NCBI RefSeq assembly: GCF_935822925.1
Contig: NZ_CAKXZS010000002.1
Location: forward strand, 1-64,000
Direction of reading: 5' to 3'
DNA from: Mesorhizobium ventifaucium
GTDB lineage: Bacteria; Pseudomonadota; Alphaproteobacteria; Rhizobiales; Rhizobiaceae
DNA: 64,000 bases
Part shown: positions 18,268 through 27,500 of the stretch, piece by piece
Position numbering within the stretch: position 1 is the first letter of the stretch
Layout of the letters: the number at the start of each line of letters is the position of its first letter
Made by a program: the position numbers and the translations under genes
Notes under the pieces: model-generated
What the model saw: the letters and a program-made list of their open reading frames with translations, nothing else
Databases searched by the model: none
What the model was told of the DNA's origin: nothing

Positions 18268-18714
18268 ATGCTTCGCATCATCGCAACGACTGCCCTTGCT
18301 TTCTCCTTACTGTCGCTCGGATCTGCCCAGGCCGAAGATCGGCCAACCCTGCAAATCGTCTGGCCGGCGGCCGGTTCGATCATCGAACTCGGCAAAGATC
18401 CCGAGAGGGCGATAGGCGTCGTCGTCAGCAGCAACTTCACGTTGCTGCCAGCGGGTGAATGCGACGGCGTCAGCCAATGCGGCCACTTGCATATGAAGAT
18501 CGATCCTGCCGGAGATACCTGCAACATCCCCGGCAAGCCGTACAACAGCATGAACAGCGACTTTGGCGGCGATCTTATCAAGGCTCGTTTCGGCCATTGC
18601 CCGGATGCCGCCGGCAAGCATGTGATCGGCGTCCTACTTGCCGATGATCATCACAAGCCCATTCTTGTGGACGGCAAACCCGTTACTGCTCTGGTGACGG
18701 TGACGACGAAATAA
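18268..18714 (+). CDS. Secreted protein under TetR control, function unknown
   Basis: A 148-residue product with a clean signal peptide (MLRIIATTALAFSLLSLGSAQA). The mature part has a beta-rich pattern with CDGVSQCGHLHMKID and a third and fourth cysteine (DTCN, GHC), suggesting periplasmic disulfides, plus two His-rich spots (GHLH and DDHHKP) that could bind metal. ATG 18268 has GGAGG six bases upstream. I do not recognise the family with confidence; the GHLH core recalls small periplasmic domains such as DUF4399/DUF6130. The divergent TetR and paired operators imply induction by a small molecule. Confidence 0.75.
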   Translation: MLRIIATTALAFSLLSLGSAQAEDRPTLQIVWPAAGSIIELGKDPERAIGVVVSSNFTLLPAGECDGVSQCGHLHMKIDPAGDTCNIPGKPYNSMNSDFGGDLIKARFGHCPDAAGKHVIGVLLADDHHKPILVDGKPVTALVTVTTK

Positions 18715-18715
18715 T

Positions 18716-18817
18716 GCATGTCGCGCAAAAGTGTGCAGCGGTCTTGCGATAACGACATACATAAAAACAACAACCAAAAGCGCGTCGGATGAGGCCGGTC
18801 AAATGCGACGCGCTTTA
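18716..18817. repeat. Dispersed palindromic repeat, family A, copy 2
   Basis: Starts GCATGTCGCGCAAAAG, later GCGATAACGACATACATAAAA, and ends with the hairpin AAAGCGCGTCG / CGACGCGCTTT. It follows the stop codon of the secreted-protein gene by one base and is the most canonical copy in this window. Confidence 0.7.
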
Positions 18818-18905
18818 GCGCGGGTCGGGCGGCACTCAGCATCATTCGAGGCGAAGATTTCCGACACGGCCTGCTGATGAGCGATTTCGGCCGTCCGGCC
18901 GGCGA

Positions 18906-19517
18906 TCACGACATCGTGTCGAGCTTGCGCTGCATGGCGGCGATCTGTTCCTTCAGTTCCTGAAGGTCGTCGGGTTTTTCCGACGTCTCTTTCCTGGCCG
19001 GCTCCGCCGGCGCTGCGGAAGAGCCATTCGAGCCTGCGGGTGGGAATGGCGTGAACAGGCGCATGGCATTCTGGAACATCTCCATGTTGCGGCGCGTCTG
19101 CTCTTCCAATGCCTTGATCGGCGTGGCGATCTTCATCATGTCCAGCGGCGACTTGCCCAAGGCACCCTTCATCTGCTCGCGGAAGCGTTCTTGTTCCTTC
19201 GAGAAGGCGATCATCGATTGCTCGAGGAAGCTCGGCACGATCATCTGCATCTGGTCGCCGTAAAAGGCGATCAACTGGCGCAGGAACGGAATCGGCAGCA
19301 TGTTCTGCCCTTCCTTGTTCTCCAGTTCAAAGATGATCTGGGTCAGCACAGGATGGGTGATGTCGTCGCCGGTCTTGGCGTCCTGGACGGTGAACTCCTC
19401 GCCCTTCTTGACCATTTCGGCAAGGTCCTCAAGCGTCACATAGGTGCTGGTGCCGGTGTTGTAGAGGCGGCGATTGGCATATTTCTTGATGATAATCGGT
19501 TCGTCTTTCGCGGCCAT
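18906..19517 (-). CDS. phaR: Polyhydroxyalkanoate synthesis repressor PhaR
   Basis: A 203-residue regulator (AniA/PhaR) that binds PHB granules and DNA and adjusts phasin and carbon-flow gene expression. The conserved N-terminal DNA-binding domain reads IIIKKYANRRLYNTGTS, followed by two PHB_acc regions (LPIPFLRQLIAFYGDQMQ) and a C-terminal coiled coil (DLQELKEQIAAMQRKLD). It is divergent from phaA across 312 bp, the usual rhizobial layout. ATG 19517 is preceded by a GGAGG-type site; longer in-frame extensions lack similarity. Confidence 0.95.
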   Translation of the reverse strand: MAAKDEPIIIKKYANRRLYNTGTSTYVTLEDLAEMVKKGEEFTVQDAKTGDDITHPVLTQIIFELENKEGQNMLPIPFLRQLIAFYGDQMQMIVPSFLEQSMIAFSKEQERFREQMKGALGKSPLDMMKIATPIKALEEQTRRNMEMFQNAMRLFTPFPPAGSNGSSAAPAEPARKETSEKPDDLQELKEQIAAMQRKLDTMS

Positions 19518-19829
19518 CAGTATCCTCCCGGGACACCGGCGCATTTGAGTAAGCTGCCGGTAACGATTGCGCCTTTTCAAGGATATGCGCAAAAGCGTCG
19601 TGATTCCAAGCGGTTTGTGCAGTGCGGGATCAATTAATGCTGCACGGCCGGCTAAAAATGCTGCGCAGCAAAGGGCGCGCTGTTGCGATGACGATGCGCA
19701 GCCTGCTTGCGGCGCATGGCCGGCATGCCCATTTTCCGGTTTGACTTGGCTCATTGAAAGGGCAAGAAAAGCCCTGACGATACGACTACGACACCAAAAC
19801 CTCGATACCTCGAAGTCTGGGAGAAGAAC
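19518..19829. other. phaR-phaA divergent intergenic region
   Basis: No gene seen in these 312 bp. It must hold both promoters and probably PhaR binding sites, but I could not pick out a convincing operator or sigma-70 pair by eye. Confidence 0.5.
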
Positions 19830-21008
19830 ATGTCCGCTGCCATCGTTGTCGCCAGTGCGGCGCGCACGCCCGTCGGTTCCTTCAACGGCGCCTTCGCCGC
19901 CACGCCGGCGCATGAGCTTGGTGCCATGGTCATCAAGGAGTTGCTGTCCCGTGCCGGTGTCGAGCCGACGGAAGTCGACGAGGTCATCCTCGGCCAGGTA
20001 CTGACCGCGGCTCAGGGCCAGAACCCCGCCCGCCAGGCATCTATCGAAGCCGGCCTGCCAAAGGAAACCACCGCCTGGGGCCTCAATCAGGTTTGCGGCT
20101 CAGGTCTGCGCGCTATTGCCCTCGGCATGCAGCAGATCGCCACAGGCGACGCCAAGGTGATCGTCGCCGGCGGGCAGGAATCGATGTCCCTGGCCCCGCA
20201 CGCTCAACACCTGCGTGCCGGCGTCAAGATGGGCGACTACAAGATGATCGACACCATGATCAAGGACGGGCTGTGGGATGCCTTCAATGGCTACCACATG
20301 GGCAACACGGCCGAAAACGTCGCTCGCCAGTTCCAGATTACCCGCGAGGACCAGGACCGGCTCGCATTGGCCTCCCAGAACAAGGCAGAGGCCGCTCAGA
20401 AGGCCGGCAAATTCAAGGACGAGATCGTGGCCTTCACCGTCAAGGGCAAGAAGGGCGACACCATTGTCGACCAGGACGAATACATCCGCCACGGCGCCAC
20501 GATCGACGCCATGACCAAGCTGAGACCGGCCTTCGACAAGGACGGGACGGTGACCGCCGCCAATGCCTCCGGCATCAATGACGGCGCCGCCGCCGTGCTG
20601 CTGATGACCGAAGCGGAAGCCGCAAAGCGCGGCATCACGCCGCTGGCGCGCATCGTGTCCTGGGCGACCGCGGGTGTCGATCCGCAGATCATGGGCACCG
20701 GGCCTATTCCCGCCTCGCGCAAGGCGCTGGCCAAGGCCGGCTGGTCGGTCGGCGATCTCGACCTGGTCGAGGCCAACGAAGCCTTCGCCGCCCAGGCCTG
20801 CGCCGTCAACAAGGACATGGGCTGGGACCCGTCCATCGTCAATGTCAATGGCGGCGCCATCGCCATCGGCCATCCGATCGGCGCCTCCGGCGCCCGCATC
20901 TTCAACACGCTGGTCTACGAGATGAGGCGCAGAAGTGCCCGGAAAGGCCTTGCCACGCTGTGCATCGGCGGCGGCATGGGGGTCGCCATGTGCGTGGAAG
21001 CGCTGTGA
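19830..21008 (+). CDS. phaA: Acetyl-CoA acetyltransferase (beta-ketothiolase)
   Basis: A 392-residue biosynthetic thiolase that condenses two acetyl-CoA to acetoacetyl-CoA, the first step of PHB synthesis. The acylated nucleophile is Cys89 in [10 protein letters not shown]; the second catalytic block is [10 protein letters not shown], and the C-terminal cysteine lies in [10 protein letters not shown]. It is followed 125 bp later by the reductase phaB, and phaR lies divergent upstream. The PHB synthase gene phaC is not in this window, as is usual in rhizobia. Confidence 0.97.
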   Translation: MSAAIVVASAARTPVGSFNGAFAATPAHELGAMVIKELLSRAGVEPTEVDEVILGQVLTAAQGQNPARQASIEAGLPKETTAWGLNQVCGSGLRAIALGMQQIATGDAKVIVAGGQESMSLAPHAQHLRAGVKMGDYKMIDTMIKDGLWDAFNGYHMGNTAENVARQFQITREDQDRLALASQNKAEAAQKAGKFKDEIVAFTVKGKKGDTIVDQDEYIRHGATIDAMTKLRPAFDKDGTVTAANASGINDGAAAVLLMTEAEAAKRGITPLARIVSWATAGVDPQIMGTGPIPASRKALAKAGWSVGDLDLVEANEAFAAQACAVNKDMGWDPSIVNVNGGAIAIGHPIGASGARIFNTLVYEMRRRSARKGLATLCIGGGMGVAMCVEAL

Positions 21009-21133
21009 AGTCATCTGCAAAGCGCCGTGAAGACGGAGCGAGCAAGCCGTGAAACAGCCGGTGGCGAACAGGCTCAACCGCCGTTAGAGCGTTCCCATTC
21101 GTCGCCCGCCGCTCAAGAAAAAGGGAGGATATC

Positions 21134-21859
21134 ATGACAAAGGTAGCACTCGTCACCGGTGGGTCGCGCGGTATTGGCGCCGCGATCTCGATCGGCCTGA
21201 AAACCGCCGGCTATCATGTCGCCGCGAACTACGCCGGCAATGACGAGGCGGCGCAGAAATTCAAGGCAGAGACCGGCATCCCCGTCTACAAATGGTCGGT
21301 CGCCGACTACGATGCCTGCGCCGCCGGCATCAAGCAGATCGAGGCCGATCTCGGCCCGGTTTCCGTGCTGGTCAACAATGCCGGCATCACCCGCGACGCC
21401 ATGTTCCACAAGATGACGCGCGAGCAGTGGAAGGAGGTCGTCGACACCAATCTTTCCGGCGTCTTCAACATGACGCACCCACTGTGGGGCGGCATGCGCG
21501 ACCGCAAGTTCGGCCGCGTCATCACCATCTCCTCGATCAATGGCCAGAAGGGCCAGACCGGCCAGGTCAACTATTCGGCGTCGAAGGCCGGCGATATCGG
21601 CTTCACCAAGGCGCTCGCCCAGGAAGGGGCGCGGGTCGGTATCACCGTCAATGTCATCTGCCCCGGCTACATCGCCACCGAGATGGTCAGGGCGATGGAC
21701 GAGAAGGTGCTCAACGAGCGCGTCATCCCGCAGATCCCGGTCGGCCGCCTCGGCGAGCCGGAAGAGATCGCACGCTGCGTCGTCTTCCTGGCTTCCGACG
21801 ATGCCGGTTTCATCACCGGCTCGACCATATCAGCCAATGGCGGCCAGTATATCACTTGA
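21134..21859 (+). CDS. phaB: Acetoacetyl-CoA reductase
   Basis: A 241-residue NADPH-dependent short-chain dehydrogenase that makes (R)-3-hydroxybutyryl-CoA for PHB polymerisation. Motifs: cofactor TGGSRGIG (9-16), NNAGITRD, catalytic ISSINGQKGQTGQVNYSASK and the VCPGYI-type loop (ICPGYIATEM). Length and the QTGQ stretch match PhaB rather than FabG. AAGGGAGG lies just upstream of the ATG. It forms an operon with phaA. Confidence 0.96.
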   Translation: MTKVALVTGGSRGIGAAISIGLKTAGYHVAANYAGNDEAAQKFKAETGIPVYKWSVADYDACAAGIKQIEADLGPVSVLVNNAGITRDAMFHKMTREQWKEVVDTNLSGVFNMTHPLWGGMRDRKFGRVITISSINGQKGQTGQVNYSASKAGDIGFTKALAQEGARVGITVNVICPGYIATEMVRAMDEKVLNERVIPQIPVGRLGEPEEIARCVVFLASDDAGFITGSTISANGGQYIT

Positions 21860-21954
21860 GGCGTCATACCACCCCTGAGGCGGCCCGTCGCCGGTAACTG
21901 TTGCACGGGTCTAACCACCCACACGGCCGAGTTCGAGGCCGGGAATTTCGGCTG

Positions 21955-23205
21955 TCAGGCGACAAGCTTCAGCCCTGGTTCGGCTGCCGGCTTGGTCTGG
22001 GCGACTCCACCTGGCTGGCGCGAAGGTGCCGGCAGGCGGGCAAGCGACGCCCGGCTGAAGCCCGACAGTTTCAAGGCGATGCGACGCTTCAGAAATGGAT
22101 TGAGGTTCAGAGTCGAAAGCACGAGATTGCGGACGAACCGCTTCACCGAATTGCGGGTAAGCGCCATCTCGGTCATTGTGCCCGCCAGTTCAAGCACCTC
22201 CTGGGCCGCCGGGCGGCGCAGCGTTTCGTAGAGGTCGAGCTCGGCTTCCGGGCGCACGCCGTTCACCACGTCGCCTAGCAACTCGCCAAGTACGACCGCG
22301 TCGATGATGCCGGTGTTCATGCCTTGGCCTCCCGCCGGGCTGTGCACGTGCGCGGCATCGCCCATGAGGAACAGCCGGTCCTTGCGATACGAGCGGACCA
22401 GGCGGTGATGTACGCGAAAACGCGAGCTCCACGCCAGGTCGAGCACCTGGGTTCTTTTCTTGGTCGGCCCACGGCTGTCGAGCAGCGCCTGGATGTCGGC
22501 GACCGCCGGCTTTTCCGGTGCGTCATCCATTGTTGCGACGACCCGGTACGAACCGTCCGGGAGCGGCGCCACCACCACCAGCCCGGCCGGTGCAAAGAAC
22601 AGCGATACTTCCGTCGGCCCAACCGGCCAGTCGAGACGAACATCGGCGAGTACGAACGAAGCGTCATAGGCGTCGCCGTCGAACTCGATGCCGGTCGACC
22701 TGCGCACCAGGCTGTGCATGCCGTCGGCACCAACGACGTAGCGTGCCGATATCAATTTCTGGCGGCCGTTCTCGGTCACCGTCACCTGTGCACCGTCAGC
22801 CTCCTGAACGACCGCCTTGGCCTCGACCACGCGGTGAATCACGCCGCCCAGGGCGGCGATCCGTTCGGCGAACACCTGCTCGGTCAGGTTCTGAGGCAGC
22901 ATCATCAGATAGGGATGCCTTGACGGAAGCTTGCTGAAATCGAGATTGAGCAGCGCCCGGTTGCGGTCGCGGATGGTGAAATTCTGCAGCTTCAGGGCAA
23001 GTTCGCTCAGCCGCTGCGCGACGCCGAGAGGCTCCAGCGTTTCCAGCGTCTGCGCGTGGATGACGCCAGCCCGCGAGGTCTGAAGGCCCTCCGCCAGCCT
23101 ATCGATCAGGACATGATCGACGCCGGCCTGGTGCAGCACGATGGACAGCGCCATGCCGGTCGGGCCGGCGCCAACGATCAGGACTTCCGTGGTTTCGGGT
23201 AACAT
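21955..23205 (-). CDS. FAD-dependent monooxygenase (aromatic-ring hydroxylase type)
   Basis: A 416-residue flavoprotein of the PheA/TfdB/UbiH hydroxylase fold. The N-terminal dinucleotide motif is VLIVGAGPTGMALS, and the second FAD motif is FLMGDAAHVHSPAGGQGMN. Such enzymes hydroxylate aromatic compounds with NAD(P)H and oxygen; the substrate is not evident. ATG 23205 is preferred over 23217 because GGAGAG lies just before it. A TetR gene is divergent, with two operator-like palindromes in the 72-bp gap, so the gene is probably inducible, perhaps by an aromatic or antibiotic-like molecule. Confidence 0.9.
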   Translation of the reverse strand: MLPETTEVLIVGAGPTGMALSIVLHQAGVDHVLIDRLAEGLQTSRAGVIHAQTLETLEPLGVAQRLSELALKLQNFTIRDRNRALLNLDFSKLPSRHPYLMMLPQNLTEQVFAERIAALGGVIHRVVEAKAVVQEADGAQVTVTENGRQKLISARYVVGADGMHSLVRRSTGIEFDGDAYDASFVLADVRLDWPVGPTEVSLFFAPAGLVVVAPLPDGSYRVVATMDDAPEKPAVADIQALLDSRGPTKKRTQVLDLAWSSRFRVHHRLVRSYRKDRLFLMGDAAHVHSPAGGQGMNTGIIDAVVLGELLGDVVNGVRPEAELDLYETLRRPAAQEVLELAGTMTEMALTRNSVKRFVRNLVLSTLNLNPFLKRRIALKLSGFSRASLARLPAPSRQPGGVAQTKPAAEPGLKLVA

Positions 23206-23220
23206 TTCTCTCTCCATTTA

Positions 23221-23234
23221 TCAACGACCGTTGA
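23221..23234. promoter_or_regulatory. TetR operator palindrome 1
   Basis: TCAACGACCGTTGA is a 6-2-6 inverted repeat close to the monooxygenase start. It is repeated almost identically 40 bp downstream. Confidence 0.7.
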
Positions 23235-23260
23235 CTTTCTAGACGAAGCCATTGCATTTG

Positions 23261-23274
23261 TCAACGACCGTTGG
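23261..23274. promoter_or_regulatory. TetR operator palindrome 2
   Basis: TCAACGACCGTTGG differs from the first palindrome only in its last base and ends three bases before the TetR start codon at 23278, so binding would autorepress the regulator. Confidence 0.7.
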
Positions 23275-23277
23275 CAT

Positions 23278-23865
23278 ATGGCTTTCATGACCGAGAACCA
23301 GCCGAAAAAACCCAGCAAGTCGGACCGCACGCGCGCCCAAATCCTGGAGGCCGCGAGGCTCCTGTTCGCCGAGCACGGCTATGAGGGCACCTCCATCCGC
23401 GACGTCGCGGCGCATGCCTCGATCGATCCGGCTATGGTGATCCGCTATTTCCGCAGCAAGGACGAGCTGTTCGCCAGGGCGGCGGTCGTCGACCTGCAAT
23501 TGCCGGCACTGCGGGTGATCGACCGAAACGCCATCGGCGAAACGCTGATCAGGCGTTTTCTCGAAATCTGGGAAGGCCCGGCCAGCGGCCCCGGCATGGC
23601 AATTCTGCTGCGTTCGGCGACGTCGAACGAATTCGCCGCGGAAAAATTGCGCGACGTATTTGGCAACCAGGTGAGGCCGGTGATTGCGACGGTCGCTGAC
23701 CCCGCCGACGCGGGTCGACGGGCCGGGCTCGTTTCGAGCCAGCTGCTGGGTCTGGCGATGTGCCGATACCTGCTGCGGCTTCCGCCCGTCGTCGCCCTGT
23801 CCCACGACGAAATTATCCAGAACGTCGGCCCTACTTTGCAGCGCTATGCCGTGGGAGAGGCTTGA
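23278..23865 (+). CDS. TetR family regulator of the FAD monooxygenase
   Basis: A 195-residue TetR repressor. The helix-turn-helix spans about residues 16-60 (RAQILEAARLLFAEHGYEG, then IRDVAAHASIDPAMVIRYFRSKDEL). The C-terminus fits the TetR_C_17-like group. It is divergent from the monooxygenase. No Shine-Dalgarno sequence precedes ATG 23278 because the operator occupies that space; ATG 23287 (MTENQPKK) is an alternative. Leaderless translation is possible but unproven. Confidence 0.9.
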   Translation: MAFMTENQPKKPSKSDRTRAQILEAARLLFAEHGYEGTSIRDVAAHASIDPAMVIRYFRSKDELFARAAVVDLQLPALRVIDRNAIGETLIRRFLEIWEGPASGPGMAILLRSATSNEFAAEKLRDVFGNQVRPVIATVADPADAGRRAGLVSSQLLGLAMCRYLLRLPPVVALSHDEIIQNVGPTLQRYAVGEA

Positions 23866-24564
23866 ACCAAGCCGTTCTGCATTGCTGGCAGTCTGGTCCT
23901 CGTGCAGCGACTGCGAGGACCGATGGACGTGGCGCCGCTTTGTGCCAAACGGCACGCAAAAATTAACGGCGGCCGCCCGGCCTGTGCAAAACCCTGTTCG
24001 CCGCCTGTTGATAACAGGTGGAAAACCTGTTGATGACCCAACATATTGGGGTGAACAAACCGGGAAACAGGCGCAGGCACCGATTCGTCGCCCTTTCGTT
24101 CCGGCTTTGAGCGCGGTGTTAAACGACAAAGGCTGAAAACATCCCCAAATGGTTAAGGCGCGTTAGGAAAGATTAATAATTTCAAAATGTTGGATGACGC
24201 CCGCCGACCTGCGTCGATCGTTCAGCGGCAAAGGTTAACGGCGACGTCAACCCTGCATGAAACGGGCCAGTTCGGCGATTCAGCATGTGGTGAGACTCGC
24301 CGGCGAAAAATCCAGATGTAGCCGTGAACAAACCCTGAATCCGCGCGAGTCAGCGATTCGTAGCCGATTCGTTCCAGACTCGTTCCAACTGTTAAATCGG
24401 AACGGCGGAACGGATCATCGACGCCGACGGAAGGCCTTCGAGCTGGCAGCGGAATATTCTGCTTTCGCTTCGCGCCCAAAATCCCTATGTGTCGGCTGTC
24501 ACCCGCGCCGCCACCGGGCGCGCTCCCGACAACACGAGGCAGAGAGCCTTTAATTTCCAGGTCG
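23866..24564. other. Gene-free 700 bp with clustered dyads
   Basis: No convincing gene on either strand. The stretch 24004-24050 packs three inverted repeats: CCTGTT-GAT-AACAGG, AACAGGT-GGAAA-ACCTGTT and CCCAA-CATA-TTGGG. One contains TTATCAACA, one base from a DnaA box. An AT-richer patch (GATTAATAATTTCAAAATG) lies near 24170. The rest is probably the promoter and leader of the helicase gene. Confidence 0.6.
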
Positions 24565-27500
24565 ATGAACATCCAGCCGAAACACACTGAGCCGCTGATC
24601 CTGTCAGGCCGCGACGTGACAGCTGTGCTCGGGCCGACCAACACCGGCAAGACCCATCTCGCCATCGAGCGCATGGTGGCGCATGAAAGCGGCATTATCG
24701 GCCTGCCGCTCAGGCTGCTCGCCCGCGAGGTTTACTCACGCGTCTGCGAGAAGGTCGGCGCTCACAAGGTGGCGCTCATCACCGGTGAGGAGAAGATCCA
24801 GCCCGACGGCGCCAGATATTCGGTCTGCACCGTCGAAGCCATGCCGCGCGAGACCGACGCCGCCTTCGTTGCTGTCGACGAGGTCCAGCTGGCCGGCGAT
24901 CTCGAGCGCGGCCACATCTTCACCGACCGCATCCTGCATCTGCGCGGCCGCCAGGAGACGCTGCTGCTCGGCGCAGCGACCATGCACGGCATCCTCCAAC
25001 GTCTGCTGAAGGGGGTGTCGGTGGTGACGCGGCCACGGCTGTCGCATCTCGCCTATGCCGGCTCGAAGAAGCTCACCCGCCTGCCGCGACGTACGGCGAT
25101 CGTCGCCTTCTCCGCCGACGAGGTCTATGCCATCGCCGAACTGATCCGCCGCCAGCAGGGCGGTGCGGCAGTCGTGCTCGGCGCGCTATCGCCGCGCACC
25201 CGCAACGCGCAGGTGGAGCTGTTCCAGTCGGGTGATGTCGATTATCTGATCGCCACCGATGCGATAGGCATGGGCCTCAACCTCGATCTCGATCATGTCG
25301 CCTTCGCCCAGAACCGCAAGTTCGACGGCTACCAGTATCGCAACCTGACGGCGGCCGAGCTCGGCCAGATCGCCGGCCGCGCCGGCCGGCACTTGCGCGA
25401 CGGAACCTTCGGCGTCACCGGTCAAGTCGATCCGCTCGACGAGGAACTGGTCAAGAAGATCGAAGCGCATGATTTTGACCCGGTGAAGGTGCTGCAGTGG
25501 CGCACCGCGCGTTTCGATTTCGCCAGCCTCGACGCGCTGAAGCGCTCGATCGAGACCAACGCGCCGGTTGAAGGCCTGACGCGCGCGCTGCCGGCGGTCG
25601 ATGCGCAGGCACTCGAGCATCTGTCCCGCGACGAGGACATCCGGGCGCTTGCCACCAACGCCAGGCGCGTGGCGCTGTTGTGGGACGCCTGCGCCCTTCC
25701 CGATTACAGGAAGATCGCCCCGGCTCAGCACGCCGACCTGATCGCCTCGATCTACATGGACCTTGCCAGGCATGGCCATGTAGACGAGAATTACATGGCC
25801 GAGCAGGTGCGCCGTGCCGACACCACCGAGGGCGACATCGACACGCTGTCGCACCGGATCGCCCAGATCCGCACCTGGACTTTCGTTTCCAACCGGCCCG
25901 GCTGGCTGGCCGATCAGGCACACTGGCAGGAAAAGACGCGCGAAATCGAAGACAGATTGTCGGATGCGCTGCATGAGCGGTTGACGAAACGCTTCGTAGA
26001 CCGCAGGACTTCCGTCCTCATGCGGCGCCTTAGAGAAAATACCATGCCTGAAGCCGAAATCAGTCCAACCGGAACCGTCCTCGTCGAAGGCCATCATGTC
26101 GGCGAGTTGCAGGGGTTCCGCTTCACCGCCGACCAGAGCGCCGGCGGCGAGGACGCCAAGGCGGTGCGCACAGCAGCCCAGAAGGCGCTTGCAGCCGAAT
26201 TCGAGGCGCGGGCCGAACGCTTCGGCGCCTCGGCCAATGGCGATATCGCGCTCGGCTCAGACGGCACGCTGCGCTGGATCGGCGCGCCGATCGGCACGCT
26301 GGTCGCAGGCGACGAGCCGTTGAAGCCCCGCCTGGTGCTGCTGGCCGACGAGCAGCTCACCGGTCCCGCCCGCGACAAGGTCGCGGCGCGCGCCGAGCGC
26401 TTCGTCAATTTCCAGATCGAGTCGCTGCTGAAGCCGCTGGTCGACCTCAAGAACGCCGAGCAGATCACCGGCATCGGCCGCGGCATCGCCTTCCAGCTCG
26501 TCGAGAATTTCGGCCTCATCAACCGCCGCGACATCGCCGAGGAGATGAAGTCGCTCGACCAGGAGGGCCGCGCCGCCCTGCGCCGGCTCGGCGTGCGCTT
26601 CGGCGCCTACCACGTCTTCGTGCCCGCGCTGATCAAGCCGGCCCCGGCCGGACTGGTGACACTGTTGTGGGCGCTGCAGAACGACGGCAAGGACAAGCCT
26701 GGCTTTGGCGACGTGGTTCACGCGCTGGCCTCCGGCCGCACCTCGGTGGTCATCGATCCCACCTTCGACAAGACCTTCTACAAACTGGCCGGCTACCGCA
26801 ATCTCGGCCGTCGCGCGGTGCGCGTCGACATCCTTGAACGGCTGGCCGACCTGATCCGGCCCGCGACCAACTGGAAGCCGGGCCTCGGCCAGCGCCCTGA
26901 CGGCGCCTATGATGGTCAGTCCTTCATGGTGACGCCGCCGATGATGTCGATCCTCGGCGCCACGGCCGACGACATGGAAGAGATTCTGAAAGGCCTCGGC
27001 TACCGGGCGGAGCCGAAGCCGGCGGTCGAGGTGAGGGCGCGGATCGAGGCACAGGACAATGCCGCGCGTGAACCCGCCGCGGCCAAGCAGGCGGCGGAGG
27101 CACAAGCCGAGCAGGCCAAGGCGGCGGAAGCCGCGATTGCCGACGCAGCCGCCGAGGCGCCGGCCGACAGTTCGGAACCGGATGCAGTGGCAGAAGCCAC
27201 GGCGGTGGCTCTCGCGGAACCCGCTACCGAAGCGGAACCTGTCGCAGAAGCTCAGCTGCAAACTCCGCCTGAGGTCACGGTAGAGGGACTGCCTGCAGCT
27301 GAAGCCGCAGATCGAGAGGCAGCACCCGAAACCGCCGAGGTTGAGGTCGCACCGGCGGAGCCTGCATTCGAAGCCTCTGCCGCAACGGAAGCAGTGTCGG
27401 CCGAACCTGCCGCGGCGGAAGCCGCCACCGGCAAGGCTGCTCCAGAGGCCGCGAAAGAGGCCGAAGAACCAAAACCCATCCTGTTGTGGCGGCAGGGCCG

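Noticed and set aside
23866..24564. Chromosomal replication origin
   Set aside because: Only one imperfect DnaA-like box, no neighbouring hemE, dnaA or parAB genes, and no skew data. Kept as an observation rather than a feature call.
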